Source: JAJTFW01 sp046049215
GTDB taxonomy: Bacteria > Bacteroidota > Bacteroidia > AKYH767-A > OLB10
NCBI GenBank assembly: GCA_046049215.1
Contig: JBJOER010000114.1
Coordinates: 1-13,590, forward strand
DNA: 13,590 nucleotides
Direction: 5' to 3'
Shown: piece by piece, positions 6,278-12,974 of the stretch
Numbering within the stretch: the first letter of the stretch is position 1
Layout: every line of letters begins with the position of its first letter
The notes under the pieces: model-generated
Told to the model about the DNA's origin: nothing
Databases searched by the model: none
The model's input: the letters and a program-made list of their open reading frames with translations, nothing else
Position numbers and translations under genes: made by a program

Positions 6278-6832
6278 ATGGCCAGTTCCAGAAAGCTCAT
6301 TTTTAACAAAGAGTTGCTGGCCATTAGCATTGATCGGTTGTGCTTCCAGCTGATCGAAACCCACAACGAATTCTCCGAAACCGTCTTGGTAGGATTGCAA
6401 CCGCGGGGAACATTCCTTGCCCGAAAAGTTGTTGACCGTCTTAAGCAATTGCAACCTTTAGGTGAGATCGGTTTCGGTGAACTTGATGTCAGTTTTTTTC
6501 GCGACGATTTTCGTCGCAGGGAGCTCATCGTGCCCAGTTCTACGCGTATGGATTTCATTGTAGAAGGGAAGAATGTGGTCATGATCGACGATGTGCTTTA
6601 CACTGGCCGCACCATCCGGGCGGGGTTTGATGCCCTGCTGGCATTCGGCCGACCCGCCAAGGTGGAGCTTCTGGTTCTGATCGATCGCAAATTCAGCCGG
6701 CAGTTCCCCATTGAGCCCAATTACATTGGCAAATCCATTGATACGATTGCATCAGAAAAAGTGATTGTCCGCCTCGATGACACCGACGGGGAAGAAGGCG
6801 TATGGCTGATTTCAGAAGAGAAGACCCTATGA
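6278..6832 (+). CDS. pyrR: PyrR, pyrimidine regulator / uracil phosphoribosyltransferase
   Basis: This 184-residue protein has the type I phosphoribosyltransferase fold. Its PRPP-binding loop, VMIDDVLYTGRTI, is at 101-113, and the DVLYTGRT form is characteristic of PyrR rather than Upp. GLQPRG (39-44) and DVSFFRDDF (70-78) match the PyrR motifs around the active site. In Firmicutes PyrR binds UMP and a leader RNA to attenuate pyr operons, and it also makes UMP from uracil and PRPP. Here pyrB follows directly with an ATGA overlap (stop 6830-6832, pyrB start 6829). I see neither a leader upstream nor space before pyrB for a PyrR-controlled attenuator, so its regulatory target in this organism is open. 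Confidence 0.92.
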   Translation: MASSRKLIFNKELLAISIDRLCFQLIETHNEFSETVLVGLQPRGTFLARKVVDRLKQLQPLGEIGFGELDVSFFRDDFRRRELIVPSSTRMDFIVEGKNVVMIDDVLYTGRTIRAGFDALLAFGRPAKVELLVLIDRKFSRQFPIEPNYIGKSIDTIASEKVIVRLDDTDGEEGVWLISEEKTL

Positions 6833-7767
6833 ACGAGCACTTGAGCGTCAGGCACCTGCTGGGAATCAAGGACCTCTTGAAGGAGGACATCGATCTTATT
6901 TTCCGAACTGCCGATACATTCAAAGACGTCATTAACCGTCCCATCAAGAAAGTCCCTTCCCTGCGTGATGTGACCGTGGCCAACATCTTCTTCGAGAATT
7001 CCACGCGTACGCGACTTTCATTCGAATTGGCTGAACGCCGACTTTCGGCCGATGTGGTGAATTTCGCCGCATCTTCTTCCTCTGTAAGCAAAGGGGAGTC
7101 GCTGGTGGATACCGTCAATAACATCCTCGCGATGAAGGTGGACATGGTTGTAATGCGACACCCACAGCCGGGTGCCGCGATGTTTCTCGCCAAACACATC
7201 GAAGCCAGCGTGATCAATGCGGGAGATGGTACTCACGAACATCCCACCCAGGCCTTGTTGGATGCATTTTCCATTCGCGAGAAGTTGGGCAGGGTGGAGG
7301 GAGTCAAGGTGGTGATCGTTGGGGATATCCTTCATTCTCGTGTTGCCTTATCCAATATCTTCTGCCTACAAAAACTGGGAGCGGAGGTAATGGTTTGCGG
7401 ACCACCCACGCTTATTCCCAGGCACATCGCCTCACTTGGAGTGAAGGTGGAATACGATCTGAAGAAGGCCCTGGCCTGGTGCGACGTAGCCAACATGCTC
7501 CGTATCCAACTCGAGCGTCAGGATATCCGCTATTTTCCCTCGATCCGCGAATACAGCATGATGTATGGATTGAATAAAGCCATACTTGACGGCATCGGCA
7601 AGCAACTGCTGGTGATGCATCCCGGTCCCATTAACCGCGGTGTGGAAATTACCAGTGATGTAGCGGACAGCGAGTCGAGTATCATTCTCGATCAGGTGGA
7701 GAATGGAGTAGCGGTCAGAATGGCGATACTTTTTCTGTTGGCTCAGACCGGAGGATTTGAACAATAG
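6829..7767 (+). CDS. pyrB: Aspartate carbamoyltransferase, catalytic chain
   Basis: PyrB condenses carbamoyl phosphate with aspartate, the committed step of pyrimidine synthesis. At 312 residues it has the usual catalytic-chain length. The carbamoyl-phosphate loop FFENSTRTRLSFE is at 54-66, the mobile-loop lysine is K88 in SKGES, HPTQ is at 138-141, and HPGPINRGVE is near the C-terminus. ATG at 6829 was chosen over an in-frame ATG at 6802 because it overlaps the pyrR stop by 4 bp and starts where family homology starts (MNEHLSVRHL). No pyrI regulatory chain follows; the next gene is a STAS protein. Unless pyrI lies elsewhere, allosteric control through PyrI is absent. Confidence 0.96.
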   Translation: MNEHLSVRHLLGIKDLLKEDIDLIFRTADTFKDVINRPIKKVPSLRDVTVANIFFENSTRTRLSFELAERRLSADVVNFAASSSSVSKGESLVDTVNNILAMKVDMVVMRHPQPGAAMFLAKHIEASVINAGDGTHEHPTQALLDAFSIREKLGRVEGVKVVIVGDILHSRVALSNIFCLQKLGAEVMVCGPPTLIPRHIASLGVKVEYDLKKALAWCDVANMLRIQLERQDIRYFPSIREYSMMYGLNKAILDGIGKQLLVMHPGPINRGVEITSDVADSESSIILDQVENGVAVRMAILFLLAQTGGFEQ

Positions 7768-7786
7768 CCGGTTGACAACCCGGTTG
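7768..7786. promoter_or_regulatory. Overlapping direct and inverted repeats upstream of the STAS gene
   Basis: Directly after the pyrB stop, GGTTG (7770-7774), CAACC (7776-7780) and GGTTG (7782-7786) alternate with single-base spacers. This gives two overlapping palindromes and a CCGGTTG direct repeat 12 bp apart (7768 and 7780). The block ends 9 bp before the -33 TTG of the STAS promoter, so it could be an operator. There is no T-run, so it is not an obvious terminator for pyrB. Confidence 0.4.
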
Positions 7787-7795
7787 TACACCTAC

Positions 7796-7826
7796 TTGAC
7801 AATCTTTGCGCAGGGGGCTACATTTG
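7796..7826 (+). promoter_or_regulatory. Promoter of the STAS gene (TTG - 20 nt - TACATTTG)
   Basis: TTG at 7796-7798 and TACATTTG at 7819-7826 are 20 nt apart, matching the Bacteroidota promoter consensus in both boxes and spacing. The -7 box ends 24 nt before the ATG at 7851. It probably drives the STAS, T9SS cargo and RNase Z genes together. Confidence 0.7.
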
Positions 7827-7850
7827 TTCGCAACCATTCAAAACCTGCCC

Positions 7851-8222
7851 ATGCATTTTACAATCGACAAGAACGACAGGCACGTCGTTATCAAGCTTCA
7901 CGAAGAGAAGCTGAATACCCTGATTGCGGCAGAACTGAAATCGGAGTTGTTGCTATTGAACACCCAGGGCTATAGCAACATCATCCTTGACCTTTCTGAA
8001 TCCCTTTATTGCGATTCATCCGGACTGAGTGCGATCCTGGTCGGTAACAGACTTTGCAGGAATTCCAACGGTGCTTTCATTGTCACCGGATTGAACGAAA
8101 TGGTGTTAAAGCTCATCCAGATTTCGCAGCTCGACCAGGTGCTCAATATCCTTCCCAACGTAAGCGAATCGGTGGATTTTGTCCTTAAGAACGAGATGGA
8201 GCAGCATCTCAAGAACGATTGA
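7851..8222 (+). CDS. STAS-domain protein, anti-sigma-factor-antagonist type
   Basis: This 123-residue protein is a single STAS domain, the fold of SpoIIAA and RsbV. The key loop is LDLSESLYCDSSGLSAIL, with D55-S56-S57-G58; one of these serines is the expected phosphoacceptor for a partner-switching kinase. In known systems the unphosphorylated form binds an anti-sigma kinase and a PP2C phosphatase resets it. Neither partner is encoded in this window, so the circuit here is unknown. ATG at 7851 was chosen because family homology begins there and the promoter at 7796-7826 lies upstream; an in-frame TTG at 7806 falls inside the promoter spacer. The T9SS cargo gene follows after 30 bp. Confidence 0.88.
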   Translation: MHFTIDKNDRHVVIKLHEEKLNTLIAAELKSELLLLNTQGYSNIILDLSESLYCDSSGLSAILVGNRLCRNSNGAFIVTGLNEMVLKLIQISQLDQVLNILPNVSESVDFVLKNEMEQHLKND

Positions 8223-8252
8223 GTATATTAGCGCATCCAATCGATACTGATT

Positions 8253-9011
8253 ATGCGTCACTTCTTACTGTCCATGTTCGTGGTTGCCTTGACCGCTCTC
8301 AACGGCTACTCACAGTGTACCCCCAATCCATCCATCACCCAGGCCGGTATCTATCCCGACAGTGCCACCGGATTGGCTCCGGGCGTGGTCGGACAAGCCT
8401 ATAACCAGGAGATGCAGTTGCGGGTTCCCCTTGACACACTCGTCGATTTGCTGGGAACAGGAACGCCAAGTTTGGTTCCCATCACTTCCATCACACTCAC
8501 CGCCTTCAACAACCTGCCTGCGGGTTTGACCTACGCCTGCAATCCACCCACTTGTGTCTTTCCGGGAGGCAGCAATGGTTGTGTGCTGATCAGCGGAACC
8601 CCTTTGGTCGCTGGTACGTTCGTACCCCTCGCGGTCATCACAACGGCAGGAACAGTTTTTGGTTTCCCTGTAACGCAGGTAGACACCGTTGATTACTATG
8701 TCATCACTGTCAGCAATTCTTCCACAGGACTTTACGAAAGCACATCCAGTGCATTCCAGATGGATCAGAATATGCCGAATCCAACTGAAGAAGTGACGGC
8801 CATTCGATTTTTCCTGCCTCATCCCGGTGAGGTGGACTTCCGCATGTTCAACATGATCGGCAAGGAGGTATATCGCAATCTATTGAACGGTGAGCAGGGA
8901 GAAAACAGTTTCCGAATCGACAGCCGGTTGTTTTCCGAGGGCGTTTACATGTATTCAATGACCTACGACCAGGTGACGCTTTCGCGCAGGATGGTGATCT
9001 CCCGCAAGTAG
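8253..9011 (+). CDS. Secreted protein with T9SS sorting domain
   Basis: This 252-residue protein has a signal peptide (about residues 1-20, hydrophobic core FLLSMFVVALTAL, ending near GYSQ). The middle region, around LPAGLTY...CVLISGTPLVAGTF, resembles a putative immunoglobulin-like (He_PIG) repeat and contains three of the cysteines. About residues 172-252 form a type A T9SS C-terminal sorting domain: QNMPNPTEE...TAIRFFLP, MFNMIGKEV, then SEGVYMYSMTYD and a final RRMVISRK. Such proteins cross the outer membrane by the type IX system and are released or anchored after tail cleavage. The function of the mature part is not evident. It lies between the STAS gene (30 bp away) and RNase Z (3 bp away), so it is probably in their operon. 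The dependence on T9SS is strong evidence for Bacteroidota. Confidence 0.88.
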   Translation: MRHFLLSMFVVALTALNGYSQCTPNPSITQAGIYPDSATGLAPGVVGQAYNQEMQLRVPLDTLVDLLGTGTPSLVPITSITLTAFNNLPAGLTYACNPPTCVFPGGSNGCVLISGTPLVAGTFVPLAVITTAGTVFGFPVTQVDTVDYYVITVSNSSTGLYESTSSAFQMDQNMPNPTEEVTAIRFFLPHPGEVDFRMFNMIGKEVYRNLLNGEQGENSFRIDSRLFSEGVYMYSMTYDQVTLSRRMVISRK

Positions 9012-9014
9012 TCC

Positions 9015-9929
9015 ATGGGTTTTGAGCTGACCATTCTCGGAAGCAGTTCCGCAACCCCTGTTTACGACCGACATCCTACGGCACAGTACCTGGTCTTCCG
9101 CGACCGGCATTTTTTGATCGATTGCGGGGAAGGCACTCAAATGCAGCTTTTGAAGTACAAGATCCGCTATCATCGGATCACCCATATTTTCATCAGCCAC
9201 CTGCACGGCGATCATTATCTGGGTTTGATCGGTTTGTTATCCACCTATCACCTTCAGGGCCGTTCAGCCGACCTGCACCTTTATGCCCAACCGGAATTGA
9301 TGGACATCATTGAGATGCACCTCAGGCTTTCCCAGACGGTGTTGAGATACAACTTGATTTTTCATCCCATCCGTCATTTCACGCCGGAAGTCATCCTGGA
9401 CGAGGAGGATTTATTTGTCAGGACCGTTGTATTGAATCACCGTATTCCCTGTACCGGATTTGTATTCACCGAAAAGCCTCGTCCAAGGAAATTGAAAACC
9501 GAGAAGCTGACCGAATTCCAAATACCGTTTTCAGCTTACCCACGGATTAAACAGGGTGATTCTTTTACCGACGCAGAAGGACGATTGATTCCTAACGAAG
9601 AACTGACAGAAGCCCCGGTTCCCCCACGAACCTACGCCTATTGTTCGGATACTGCATTTCAGCCCGAATTGGCGAATCAATTCAAAAAAGCGAACATCCT
9701 TTACCACGAAGCCACTTTTTTACACGAGTTGAAGGTGAGGGCGACTGCCACCTACCATTCCACCGCAAGGGAGGCTGCTGAAATCGCTAAAATGGCTGAG
9801 GTCGACCAATTGCTCATTGGACACTTTTCCGCACGTTACAGGCAATTGGATGAGTTGCTGGATGAAGCCAGGGAACTGTTTCCGAAAACCGAACTGGCCA
9901 TTGAAGGCGTGTCTTTTTCCGTAGATTAA
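9015..9929 (+). CDS. rnz: Ribonuclease Z
   Basis: RNase Z is the zinc endonuclease that cuts precursor tRNAs at the 3' end. The 304-residue length is the normal short form. The zinc motif is H62-L-H64-G-D66-H67 in SHLHGDHYLGL. Further ligands fit H142 (NHRIPCTGF), D212 (YCSDTAF) and H270 (LIGHFSARY), and H248 lies in the ATYHSTAREAA motif. The N-terminus GSSSATP and the GEGTQMQLL motif are characteristic. ATG at 9015 lies 3 bp after the preceding stop, indicating co-transcription with the T9SS cargo gene. No convincing terminator is visible in the 134 bp after its stop. Confidence 0.95.
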   Translation: MGFELTILGSSSATPVYDRHPTAQYLVFRDRHFLIDCGEGTQMQLLKYKIRYHRITHIFISHLHGDHYLGLIGLLSTYHLQGRSADLHLYAQPELMDIIEMHLRLSQTVLRYNLIFHPIRHFTPEVILDEEDLFVRTVVLNHRIPCTGFVFTEKPRPRKLKTEKLTEFQIPFSAYPRIKQGDSFTDAEGRLIPNEELTEAPVPPRTYAYCSDTAFQPELANQFKKANILYHEATFLHELKVRATATYHSTAREAAEIAKMAEVDQLLIGHFSARYRQLDELLDEARELFPKTELAIEGVSFSVD

Positions 9930-10063
9930 AGACCACCGATAATTAACGGCATACGGCTGCACAGCGTTTGAGACGCCTGGAGTGGTTCTTATCTCCGATC
10001 AGTTCACTTCACAGAAACAATCTTAAACGCATTCAGCCGAATATAGCCTTATAAGACCGTATC

Positions 10064-11200
10064 CTAAAAGCGGAAATTCTCCGGCTCGTTCAATATCCTT
10101 CGTCCCTCCAGAATCTGCTGACGCGCTTTTTCACATAACTGGCTGACGTACTCTTCGCGTTTTCGGTCCAGATACCGTTGGGTGAAATTGATGCCATTGT
10201 CAAGATGGAACTGGTATTCTTCAAACACCAACGGCATCAAGTCCGACACTTGCTCCAGCTCAAATCGTTGAGCAGATTGAACCAATGCCTGCCTCCAATC
10301 GGAGTGCGCGCTGACGGGGATGGCTTTGGCTGCTGTTTTTAGTATTTCTATCGCTGCGTCGACCTCCAGATTGGCATCCATTTTTTTCTGGAAACGCTCT
10401 ACTGCTTTGCAATAACGAAGGGTTTGTCGGTCTTCAAAACGTTTTACAAATGACTCAAGCAATTCCGTATCATAAATTGAAAGGTAAGGACGATCATCGA
10501 GTTTCTTTGAAGGATTGTCTTCCTTGAGTTTTTCCAGCTGGCGCTGCCTGTGGATGGATCGGTATCGATTCTCTTTTTCTCCACGGATATCGGGAAGATC
10601 CATGAAATGGGCCGATCCGGCTTTCTCATCGTAATAGCGATACCAGGCAGGAACCTGCTCTTCTACCTCGGCATCAACACCGGGAATGCGATCACTTTGG
10701 TATTCAGCTTTAAACCCTTCGTAATCTTGCCAATTGTCGTAATGAACGACCAGTTCGGCCTGTTCCGAACACAGGTAATTGCGATACATCTCCACCTCGT
10801 CCTTGGTCACAGGTGAAATCAATGTGCAGTGCTGGATATGCGTGCTCAGCAGCATGAATTGCGTACTGTGTTCAATTCCTTTTAGTTGTATCTGTTCGGC
10901 GCGCCATTGGCACTGCAGATTGAAAAGCTTCTTCTGCTGGATCGACCAAAGTCCTTGTTCGGCAATGAGTTTGTAGCGGAACGATTGAGAGTCTTCAACG
11001 CGGAGGAATTCTTCTCCACGAACCATATACAAGGCCTTGCGTTTGGAGTAATGACGGATGAAACCTTCAACAGAGGAAGGATTGAACTGGTTGAAGAATT
11101 CCCGGAAAACAGGATTGCTTTTAAGGTTCTCTTCCGTTTGGTGGCGGATGAGCTCAGCCTGAATTTCTTCGTTGAATTTGTTCTGTACGGATTGTGACAT
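10064..11200 (-). CDS. Unrecognised 378-residue cytoplasmic protein
   Basis: I do not recognise this family. The protein is 378 residues, highly charged and glutamine-rich, with no signal peptide or membrane segment, so it is probably cytoplasmic. The N-terminal half (about 1-150) looks alpha-helical with some strand (YMVRGEEFLRVEDSQSFRYK). A tryptophan/tyrosine-rich patch lies around 155-190 (NWQDYEGF, PAWYRYYDE). A lysine/arginine/glutamate stretch at about 206-237 is probably disordered or coiled coil, and the C-terminal 140 residues look helical. Long uninterrupted frame and consistent composition support a real gene. It is monocistronic: RNase Z converges on it, and an AT-rich gap separates it from the divergent gene at 11496. 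I found no clear promoter. Confidence 0.75.
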   Translation of the reverse strand: MSQSVQNKFNEEIQAELIRHQTEENLKSNPVFREFFNQFNPSSVEGFIRHYSKRKALYMVRGEEFLRVEDSQSFRYKLIAEQGLWSIQQKKLFNLQCQWRAEQIQLKGIEHSTQFMLLSTHIQHCTLISPVTKDEVEMYRNYLCSEQAELVVHYDNWQDYEGFKAEYQSDRIPGVDAEVEEQVPAWYRYYDEKAGSAHFMDLPDIRGEKENRYRSIHRQRQLEKLKEDNPSKKLDDRPYLSIYDTELLESFVKRFEDRQTLRYCKAVERFQKKMDANLEVDAAIEILKTAAKAIPVSAHSDWRQALVQSAQRFELEQVSDLMPLVFEEYQFHLDNGINFTQRYLDRKREEYVSQLCEKARQQILEGRRILNEPENFRF

Positions 11201-11367
11201 AATGGATTTTAATCAATTAACTGAGGCCTTAAACTTGGAAATTCCGTACAGGTTCCATTTTTTTTGGGGAAAACTTACAATCCAATCCGGAAGTATTCGT
11301 TATGTTTTTTGGGTTACGGGAAATGGTGGGGATTGGGTGATGGCTTATTTTGAAAGGTTGTTTTTGT

Positions 11368-11385
11368 ATTTATATTATTATAAAT
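11368..11385. repeat. AT-only inverted repeat
   Basis: ATTTATA (11368-11374) and TATAAAT (11379-11385) are perfect inverted copies around TTAT. It sits in the most AT-rich part of the gap between divergent genes. It could be a protein-binding or DNA-bending site, or chance in AT-rich sequence. Confidence 0.4.
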
Positions 11386-11469
11386 CAATAAGATAAGTAG
11401 ATATAACTAGTAACAATACGGGGTGAAAAAACCTGATGTTTTAGTATGCGCTTCAGCTCTGCCCGCCCG

Positions 11470-11477
11470 TAAGTTTG
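11470..11477 (+). promoter_or_regulatory. Promoter -7 box of the SirB1-like gene (TAAGTTTG)
   Basis: TAAGTTTG matches TAnnTTTG exactly and ends 18 nt before the ATG at 11496. No TTG occurs at the standard -33 distance. Confidence 0.55.
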
Positions 11478-11495
11478 TAAGGCAATCGACACATT

Positions 11496-12368
11496 ATGGA
11501 AAATCAGGAATTGAAGGCGATGATCAGCTTGCTGGATGACTCAGACAGTGGAATCTACTCTCATATCGAGGAAAAGCTTGTCGGCTTGGGTAAACCGGTA
11601 ATACCAATGCTTGAAGATGCCTGGTCAAACGCGTTCGATCCCGTTTTGCAGCAGCGTATCGCCACCATCGTGCACAAGATCCAATTCGATGGGCTGTTGG
11701 AGGATTTCAAATTGTGGATCCATACGGCCGAGGATGACCTCTTGCAGGGAGCCATGCTGGTGGCACGATACCAGTACCCGGAAATGGATCAGGACAAGAT
11801 CCGGCAATTCATAGCTCAACTGAAGAAAGACATTTGGTTGGAATTGAATGATAGCATGACGGCGCTTGAGCAAGTGCACGTGCTCAACCATTTTTTCTTC
11901 ACTCAGCATGGTTTTACAGGAAACACATCGAATTATCACGCTCCTCAAAACTCTTATATCAATTGTGTCATTGAGACCAAAAAGGGGAACCCTTTGGCAC
12001 TTTCTACCATTTATATGCTGGTGTGCCGTTCCTTGGGCATCCCTGTTTATGGTGTAAACTTACCCGAGCATTTCGTGTTGACCTACCTGGAAGTAAAAGA
12101 GGAGGAGGAGGGCAATACCGGTCGCCCGCTCTTTTACATCAATCCCTTCAGTAAGGGAGCGGTGTTCGGGAAGGAAGATATCGACCAGTTTGTGAAAAAA
12201 CTGGATATAGAACCTCAAAGAAGTCATTATTACCCCTGTTCTCACCGCGACATGGTTTTGCGCATGCTGAGGAACCTTTCATTTTCATACAATAAGCTGG
12301 GCGATACAGAAAAGGTCGATGAAATTGGTCGAATGATCGCTCTGTTCACCGGTGGTGAGAAGGATTGA
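11496..12368 (+). CDS. SirB1-like protein with transglutaminase-type fold
   Basis: This 290-residue protein matches the Transglut_core2/SirB1 family. An N-terminal helical region (about 1-90) resembles HEAT-type repeats. The core holds ETKKGNPLALSTIYMLVCRSLGIPVYGVNLPEHFVL (about 160-195) and INPFSKG (215-221), all family hallmarks; the C-terminus (about 250-285) looks TPR-like. The family shares the papain/transglutaminase fold, but many members, including E. coli SirB1 as I recall it, lack the catalytic cysteine. C157 in the YINCVIE segment is near the expected site, but I cannot say it is catalytic. Biological role is poorly known. It stands alone on its strand, with its own -7 box, and its stop codon directly abuts that of the converging sugar transferase gene. 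Confidence 0.85.
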   Translation: MENQELKAMISLLDDSDSGIYSHIEEKLVGLGKPVIPMLEDAWSNAFDPVLQQRIATIVHKIQFDGLLEDFKLWIHTAEDDLLQGAMLVARYQYPEMDQDKIRQFIAQLKKDIWLELNDSMTALEQVHVLNHFFFTQHGFTGNTSNYHAPQNSYINCVIETKKGNPLALSTIYMLVCRSLGIPVYGVNLPEHFVLTYLEVKEEEEGNTGRPLFYINPFSKGAVFGKEDIDQFVKKLDIEPQRSHYYPCSHRDMVLRMLRNLSFSYNKLGDTEKVDEIGRMIALFTGGEKD

Positions 12369-12965
12369 TCAACTGTTTTTCAAAAAAACCCTGCTGAAAG
12401 TTTTGAATAGGATTTTCAGGTCTGTGCCAAATCCCTGTTCGGCAACATACTTCAAGTTGAGCTCGAGTTTCGCCGGCATTATTTCCTGAATGTAGGTCTT
12501 TTCGGCATCGGGTGATTTCGACAACAATTCGTTTTCATTCGCATATTCAATGGAGGCGAAGTCGGTGATACCGGGTTTTACCTGGAAAACCTGAAGCTGT
12601 TCTACGTTGTACAGATCAACGAATTTTTTCACCTCCGGGCGCGGACCTACCAGACTCATTTCTCCTTTGATCACATTGATCAACTGAGGCAATTCATCCA
12701 ATTTGTATTTACGCAAGTAATATCCACTTCGCGTTACTCTTGGATCCCTGCCGCCTACGGTCAAAAGGCCCTCGCGGTCCGCATTCCGGTACATGGTCCT
12801 GAACTTGAGGATACGGAAAGGAATTTGCCGATAGCCGATTCGCTCTTGTAGGTAAAAGACGGACCCCGGATCATCCAGTAGGATCCAAAAAGAAATGAAA
12901 ATGAATATCGGCAGCAGTATGATCAGAAGACTCAAACTGACAAGCAGGTCGAAAATACGCTTCAT
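12369..12965 (-). CDS. Small phosphoglycosyl transferase (PglC/WcaJ-type sugar transferase)
   Basis: This 198-residue membrane-associated enzyme transfers a sugar-1-phosphate from a UDP-sugar to a polyprenyl phosphate, starting assembly of a surface glycan. An N-terminal hydrophobic segment (about residues 5-30) acts as a re-entrant membrane helix in this family. The catalytic Asp-Glu dyad is D90-E91 in KLDELPQL; KFRTM (54-58), SLVGPRPE (104-111) and PGIT (131-134) are the other conserved motifs. Its size corresponds to the catalytic core alone, as in Campylobacter PglC, without the extra N-terminal domains of WcaJ. It starts 9 bp after the DegT aminotransferase stop on the same strand. The pair suggests an amino-sugar-initiated glycan; the exact sugar cannot be read from the sequence. 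Confidence 0.93.
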   Translation of the reverse strand: MKRIFDLLVSLSLLIILLPIFIFISFWILLDDPGSVFYLQERIGYRQIPFRILKFRTMYRNADREGLLTVGGRDPRVTRSGYYLRKYKLDELPQLINVIKGEMSLVGPRPEVKKFVDLYNVEQLQVFQVKPGITDFASIEYANENELLSKSPDAEKTYIQEIMPAKLELNLKYVAEQGFGTDLKILFKTFSRVFLKNS

Positions 12966-12974
12966 TGTTTGGAA

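Larger units (their letters stand above)
11201..11495. other. AT-rich intergenic region between divergent genes
   Basis: This 295-bp gap separates the unrecognised minus-strand gene from the SirB1-like gene. It is clearly richer in A and T than the flanking genes, especially about 11340-11415. It holds homopolymer T runs near 11257-11265, a 7-bp inverted repeat at 11368-11385, and the promoter box at 11470-11477. A 64-codon frame beginning at 11202 lacks family resemblance or start signals and is not called. No RNA gene is recognisable. Confidence 0.6.

Noticed and set aside
6802..6828. Upstream in-frame ATG giving PyrB nine extra residues.
   Set aside because: The ATG at 6829 forms the usual ATGA overlap with pyrR and coincides with the start of family homology.
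9930..10063. Possible terminator between RNase Z and the converging gene, e.g. GCGT/ACGC near 9966-9978.
   Set aside because: The stem is 4-5 bp and no T-run follows on either strand.
11202..11396. 64-codon frame in the AT-rich gap.
   Set aside because: It has unusual aromatic-rich composition from AT-rich DNA, no promoter box or start signal, and overlaps no recognisable family.
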